A stretch of DNA of 9,044 nucleotides from Desulfotomaculum sp. (GTDB lineage Bacteria > Bacillota > Desulfotomaculia > Desulfotomaculales > Desulfohalotomaculaceae): positions 1 through 9,044 of the forward strand of contig JAJOKN010000018.1 of NCBI GenBank assembly GCA_021129815.1, in the 5' to 3' direction. Made by a program: the position numbers and the translations under genes. Below are positions 6,102-9,044 of this stretch, one piece after another. Positions within the stretch are counted from its first letter, which is position 1. Each line of letters starts with the position of its first letter. The notes beneath the pieces are model-generated. The model was given only the letters and a program-made list of their open reading frames with translations. It was not told the origin of the DNA and did not search any database.

Positions 6102-7344
6102 GTTTATTCCTCCCTTTCATTAACATAGCCGCGCTCTTTGCTGCTATGCCTTCCTCTCTGCCTACAAATCCTAGCTTTTCCGTTGTGGTAGCTTTTATGT
6201 TGACAACGTTTTCGCTAATTTTTAACGCCCTAGAGATATTGCTCCTCATTTGAGGTATATACGGCGCGATGCGCGGCTTTTGGGCTATGATTACCGCGTC
6301 GATATTGATCACCGAATAACCACTGTCAAACACTATTTCCCCTACCTTTTTCAACAGGTCTATGCTGTAAGCACCTTTATATTTGTCGTCTGTATCTGGA
6401 AAGTGCATACCTATATCCCCTAAGCCAGCAGCGCCTAACAGCGCATCCATTACCGCATGCACAAGTACATCTGCATCGGAATGCCCTTCCAACCCCAAAC
6501 GATGCGGTATTTCAACTCCACCTAAAATCAAAAGACTATTTTCTACAAGCCTATGTACATCATAACCTATTCCTATCCTGAAATTACAGTTTTTTTCACT
6601 TTGTAAATTTATCTCTCTATCTTCGCTTAAAGCCTTGCAAGCCTTTATTTTTTCCCTTCGCTTGAGTATCTCCTCTGCCAAGATCATATCTTCTGGCGTT
6701 GTGAGCTTTATATTTTCGTAATCACCTTCAACAACATGAACATCATACCCAATATTCTCCACTAGCGACGCATCATCTGTACCTAAAAACCCAACCCGCA
6801 TAGCATGCTTATAAGCCCTTTTTAAAATGCCATACTTAAATGCCTGCGGTGTTTGCACCGCCACAAGCTTATCCCGTGGCAAAGTTTTTGCTACAATATT
6901 TCTTTCATCTATCAGCTTCACAGTATCCTTAACCTTTACTGCGCAGATAGCAGACCCGTATGCTTTGGCTGCATCAATAGTCTTAATGAGTACTTCCTGC
7001 GTTAAAAGCGGCCTCGCTCCATCATGAACTACAACAATATCTTCTTCATCTGCCAAGCTCTCCAAAGCAACTAAGCCCTTGTAAACCGACTCTTGCCTTG
7101 TAACGCCGCCGCTGACAAACAAGACATTGCTACAGTCCATATCCTCCAGCACTTGCCTGCATATATCTATGTCCTCTTCAGGCACTACTAATGCTATGTT
7201 ACCTATAAGATCATTTTCTAAAAAAACACTTAGCGTATGACAGATCACATATGAGCCACAAAGTTTTAAATATTGTTTTTTTGTTTTAGCCTTCATACGA
7301 TTGCCCGCGCCAGCTGCTGGAATTATAACATACACATTAGCCAA
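6091..7344 (-). CDS. ispDF: Bifunctional MEP cytidylyltransferase / MECDP synthase (IspD-IspF fusion)
   Basis: A single uninterrupted 417-residue frame joins two enzymes of the MEP isoprenoid pathway. Residues 1-228 are IspD, which makes CDP-ME from MEP and CTP: the nucleotide loop PAAGAGNRM (9-17, R16), KKQYL (K23), VHDGARPL (107-114), QTPQAF (164-169), GTDDASLVE (188-196) and NIKLTTPED (211-219, K213). Residues 256-417 are IspF, which makes the 2,4-cyclodiphosphate: GYDVHR (260-265, metal ligands D262 and H264), GHSDADVLVHAVMDALLG (287-304, H296) and IKATTTEKLGFVGREEGIA (383-401). A charged linker (about 229-255) connects them. IspE, the step between, is not in the window. The start is TTG, overlapping the yacL stop by 8 bases; only a weak GGGG is nine bases upstream. 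The GTG at codon 4 is a less likely alternative. Confidence 0.96.
   Translation of the reverse strand: MANVYVIIPAAGAGNRMKAKTKKQYLKLCGSYVICHTLSVFLENDLIGNIALVVPEEDIDICRQVLEDMDCSNVLFVSGGVTRQESVYKGLVALESLADEEDIVVVHDGARPLLTQEVLIKTIDAAKAYGSAICAVKVKDTVKLIDERNIVAKTLPRDKLVAVQTPQAFKYGILKRAYKHAMRVGFLGTDDASLVENIGYDVHVVEGDYENIKLTTPEDMILAEEILKRREKIKACKALSEDREINLQSEKNCNFRIGIGYDVHRLVENSLLILGGVEIPHRLGLEGHSDADVLVHAVMDALLGAAGLGDIGMHFPDTDDKYKGAYSIDLLKKVGEIVFDSGYSVINIDAVIIAQKPRIAPYIPQMRSNISRALKISENVVNIKATTTEKLGFVGREEGIAAKSAAMLMKGRNKLDS
6109..6114 (-). promoter_or_regulatory. Strong Shine-Dalgarno site of gltX (decides TTG start)
   Basis: GGGAGG on the minus strand lies seven bases before the TTG at 6101 and inside the last codons of ispDF. 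It is the best ribosome site in the operon and fixes the TTG start. Confidence 0.75.
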
Positions 7345-8482
7345 TTATATTCGCCCCACTGTTGTAATTAGAAGATTTCTTATAGTCCTTTGATTTGATT
7401 TTGGCAAATATCATTCTGCCTGCTGCTGTCTGCAACGCGCTTGTAACCAGCACATCTATAGTTTTACCGATGTACTTCTTTCCACCTTCTACTACTATCA
7501 TAGTACCATCTTCCAAATATGCAAGTCCTTGTCCGCTTTCTTTTCCATCTTTCACAATGCTGACCTTCATTTCCTCCCCAGGCAACACCACAGGTTTTAC
7601 AGCATTAGCAAGTTCATTTATGTTAAGCACTTTAACCCCTTGAAGCTCTGCTACTTTATTTAAATTGTAATCATTCGTCAATATTTTAGCGTTTAATTTT
7701 TTAGCTAATTTCACAAGCTTTTCATCTACTTCATGAACATCCGACAAATCTTTAACATCGTCATAAATCTGTACCTTAATACCAGATATATTCTTTCTCA
7801 TATGATTTAAAATATCAAGTCCACGCCGTCCTCTGTTGCGCTTTAATATATCAGAAGAATCTGCTATGTGCCTCAACTCATTGACAACAAAGCTCGGCAC
7901 TACGAGCGTTCCTTCTAAGAATCCGCTTTCACAGAGCTCCACAACACGACCGTCAATGATTGCACTGGTATCAAGTATTTTAACAGACCGCACTTCGCTA
8001 TCAGCTGTTGCCTTTAAAGACTTCTCTTTCATAAAACGCAAAACTCCTGCCAGCCAATTGAGTAGCTCCTCTCGCTTCTTAACTCCTGCAACAAGTCCTA
8101 AATAGCCCAACAGCGCTGTACTTACAAGCCATACAACTTTCCCAATAACACCCATTTGAGATAATATAGTTCCAAGTAAGTTTGCAATTATAAGCCCTAA
8201 AATGAGTCCAAGAGCGCCCATAACCACATCTGATGCATGAGCCTTCGTCAATTGTTGATCAACATATTTAGCAAACTTTTTAAAAAAATCAATTATGCCA
8301 TTTGATGAAAAAACGCCTAACAAAGCACCCAATGCAATGCCAAAAATTACAAGTCCTATTTTAAAATTTTCTATACTCTCGGGAATTTCTATAAGGTTCA
8401 TATCCAAAAATAAAAAACCGAGATATCCTCCAATTGAAGCAAACAATACAATTAACAACCCACTCAAAAACTTTTTAAGCAT
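7337..8482 (-). CDS. yacL: Membrane-anchored PIN-TRAM domain protein, YacL family
   Basis: Predicted 381-residue integral membrane protein with a cytoplasmic nuclease-like domain. Four hydrophobic segments occupy about residues 5-26, 42-60, 86-108 and 112-134. A PIN domain follows (about 166-290) with the acidic metal-binding set D171 and D177 (ILDTSAIIDGR), E202 (VNELRHIAD), D253 (VHEVDEKLVKLA) and D271 (LTNDYNLNKVA). A TRAM-like beta-barrel (about 294-362, PGEEMKVSIVKDGKESGQG onward) probably binds RNA. The tail is Ser/Asn-rich. The acidic residues are intact, so nuclease activity is plausible, but the substrate of YacL is not something I can derive. It starts at an ATG preceded by G8-AG and four A residues. 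As the first gene after the carD terminator, it is probably the head of the operon. Confidence 0.94.
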   Translation of the reverse strand: MLKKFLSGLLIVLFASIGGYLGFLFLDMNLIEIPESIENFKIGLVIFGIALGALLGVFSSNGIIDFFKKFAKYVDQQLTKAHASDVVMGALGLILGLIIANLLGTILSQMGVIGKVVWLVSTALLGYLGLVAGVKKREELLNWLAGVLRFMKEKSLKATADSEVRSVKILDTSAIIDGRVVELCESGFLEGTLVVPSFVVNELRHIADSSDILKRNRGRRGLDILNHMRKNISGIKVQIYDDVKDLSDVHEVDEKLVKLAKKLNAKILTNDYNLNKVAELQGVKVLNINELANAVKPVVLPGEEMKVSIVKDGKESGQGLAYLEDGTMIVVEGGKKYIGKTIDVLVTSALQTAAGRMIFAKIKSKDYKKSSNYNSGANIIG

Positions 8483-8486
8483 TTTT

Positions 8487-8496
8487 CTCCCCCCCC
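8487..8496 (-). promoter_or_regulatory. Poly-G (G8) Shine-Dalgarno region of yacL
   Basis: The minus strand reads eight consecutive G residues (8496-8489) followed by AG and then AAAA before the ATG at 8482. The GGGGAG end can pair with 16S rRNA at a short spacing of four bases. A homopolymer of this length is unusual in an initiation region. Confidence 0.6.
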
Positions 8497-8499
8497 TTT

Positions 8500-8528
8500 C
8501 TCATAAAACTCAAATTAAAAAACGTCAG
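8500..8528 (-). promoter_or_regulatory. Candidate vegetative promoter of the yacL operon
   Basis: On the minus strand CTGACG (8528-8523) and TATGAG (8505-8500) are separated by exactly 17 bases. Each matches 4 of 6 positions of the sigma-A consensus. The -35 hexamer is the distal arm of the carD terminator stem. Transcription would start at or near the G run, leaving a very short leader. Two weak hexamers in AT-rich DNA can occur by chance, so this is tentative. Confidence 0.3.
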
Positions 8529-8543
8529 ATCAATTTTCTGACG
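8517..8543 (-). terminator. Rho-independent terminator after carD
   Basis: On the minus strand a perfect 7-bp stem CGTCAGA/TCTGACG (8543-8537 with 8529-8523) encloses a 7-base loop and is followed at once by six T residues (8522-8517). It lies 19 bases beyond the carD stop. The plus strand lacks a T run directly after the stem, so it acts for carD only. The stem is short and moderately GC-rich, so some read-through into yacL is possible. Confidence 0.8.
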
Positions 8544-8562
8544 CCAAAAGCTTTTTAGCATA

Positions 8563-9039
8563 TCATGCAAGCGCTTGCTCAATCATATATTGAGCTTTTT
8601 TCTCCTCAATTTCTGCAGCCAATACCAGTTCGCTTATCAAAATTTGTCGAGCATTTTCCAGCATCTTTCGTTCTCCTGAGGATAAACCTCTCTCCATTTC
8701 TCTCTTAATCAGATTGCGCACAACCTCTGCAACTTCAAATATATCGCCACTTTTTATTTTCTCCATGTTCGCCCGATATCGCCTGTTCCAGTTGGCAGAC
8801 ATGTTAGTAGTATCTCCGCTTAAGATTCCTATTACACGTTTTATACCATCTTCATCTATAACCTCACGCAAGCCAATATTGTTAGTTTTATTTATTGGAA
8901 TCATAACTTTCATGTCACTTATGGGAAGCCTCAATACATAATACTTGCGCTTTTCGCCCAATATTTCCCGTTCCTCTATGGCTTCAATAATGCCTGCTCC
9001 ATGCATCGGGTAAGCAACCTTATCCCCTACTTTAAACAA
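8563..9039 (-). CDS. carD: CarD/CdnL-family RNA polymerase-binding transcription regulator
   Basis: Predicted 158-residue cytoplasmic protein. The N-terminal RNA polymerase interaction domain (Tudor-like, about 1-60) begins FKVGDKVAYPMHGAGIIEAI, typical of CarD, CdnL and the Mfd interaction domain. The C-terminal helical part (about 65-158) contains SANWNRRYRANMEKIKSGD (81-99); W84 corresponds to the Trp by which CarD contacts the upstream edge of the -10 bubble. Members bind the beta subunit and stabilise or modulate open complexes, often at rRNA promoters. Length agrees with the family (about 155-165). The apparent start is TTG at 9039, chosen because family proteins begin M-F-x-x-G-D-K-V; only five bases precede it, so its ribosome site is outside the window. 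A terminator follows, separating it transcriptionally from yacL. Confidence 0.93.
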   Translation of the reverse strand: MFKVGDKVAYPMHGAGIIEAIEEREILGEKRKYYVLRLPISDMKVMIPINKTNNIGLREVIDEDGIKRVIGILSGDTTNMSANWNRRYRANMEKIKSGDIFEVAEVVRNLIKREMERGLSSGERKMLENARQILISELVLAAEIEEKKAQYMIEQALA

Positions 9040-9044
9040 TACAA

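Noticed and set aside
6580..6660. Possible frameshift or sequencing error joining separate ispD and ispF genes
   Set aside because: The linker is in one frame with no stop and ordinary composition, and both domains are complete, so a true fusion is simpler. Reads would settle it.
8543..8559. Second small hairpin GCTAAAA/TTTTGGC between the carD stop and its terminator
   Set aside because: Mostly A-T pairs with a three-base loop and one G-T pair. It has no T run after it and shares a base with the better terminator stem, so it is probably incidental.
8563..9044. CarD gene as part of a stringent-response or defence module
   Set aside because: Only the single gene is present and no partner gene is seen. 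CarD-family genes are ordinary housekeeping regulators in clostridia.
1..9044. Mobile elements, CRISPR arrays, tRNA or rRNA genes
   Set aside because: No repeated units, transposase motifs, cloverleaf-like stretches or rRNA sequence were seen. The window is filled by conserved genes.

Overview
The window is a compact, AT-rich stretch of a Gram-positive chromosome. All ten complete genes lie on the minus strand, so the cluster reads from right to left. Its backbone follows the classical Firmicutes order yacL - ispD/ispF - gltX - cysE - cysS - mrnC - rlmB - yacP (rae1). Three departures suggest an anaerobic, possibly thermophilic member of the Clostridia (Thermoanaerobacterales-like): a CarD-family gene directly upstream of yacL, an IspD-IspF fusion, and a flavin-dependent thymidylate synthase (thyX) inserted between mrnC and rlmB. 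The lineage is inferred from gene order and protein character, not from a database match.

Layout along the minus strand: positions 9039-8563 hold the CarD-type transcription regulator. Positions 8562-8483 are the only real intergenic gap. It contains an intrinsic terminator for carD, a candidate promoter whose -35 hexamer lies inside the terminator stem, and a run of eight G residues forming the yacL Shine-Dalgarno region. From 8482 to 67 there are nine tightly packed genes: yacL (membrane PIN-TRAM protein), ispDF (isoprenoid precursors), gltX (Glu-tRNA synthetase), cysE (serine acetyltransferase), cysS (Cys-tRNA synthetase), mrnC (mini-ribonuclease III), thyX (dTMP synthesis), rlmB (23S rRNA ribose methyltransferase) and rae1/yacP (NYN-domain ribonuclease). 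Neighbours overlap by 7-19 bases or are separated by at most 21, which points to one translationally coupled operon. At the left edge a further minus-strand reading frame appears to start at position 47 and leaves the window.

The operon combines protein-synthesis supply (Glu- and Cys-tRNA charging plus cysteine precursor synthesis), 23S rRNA maturation and modification (MrnC, RlmB), ribosome-associated mRNA cleavage (Rae1), and two anabolic steps (MEP isoprenoid pathway, thymidylate). Five of the ten genes appear to start with TTG. No mobile element, CRISPR array, tRNA, rRNA or prophage gene is visible, and I see no clearly new multi-gene system. The points worth a second look are the yacL promoter/terminator arrangement, the frequent TTG starts, the ispDF fusion, the thyX insertion with its Cys-rich tail and doubtful start, and the absence of a T-box before cysE-cysS.
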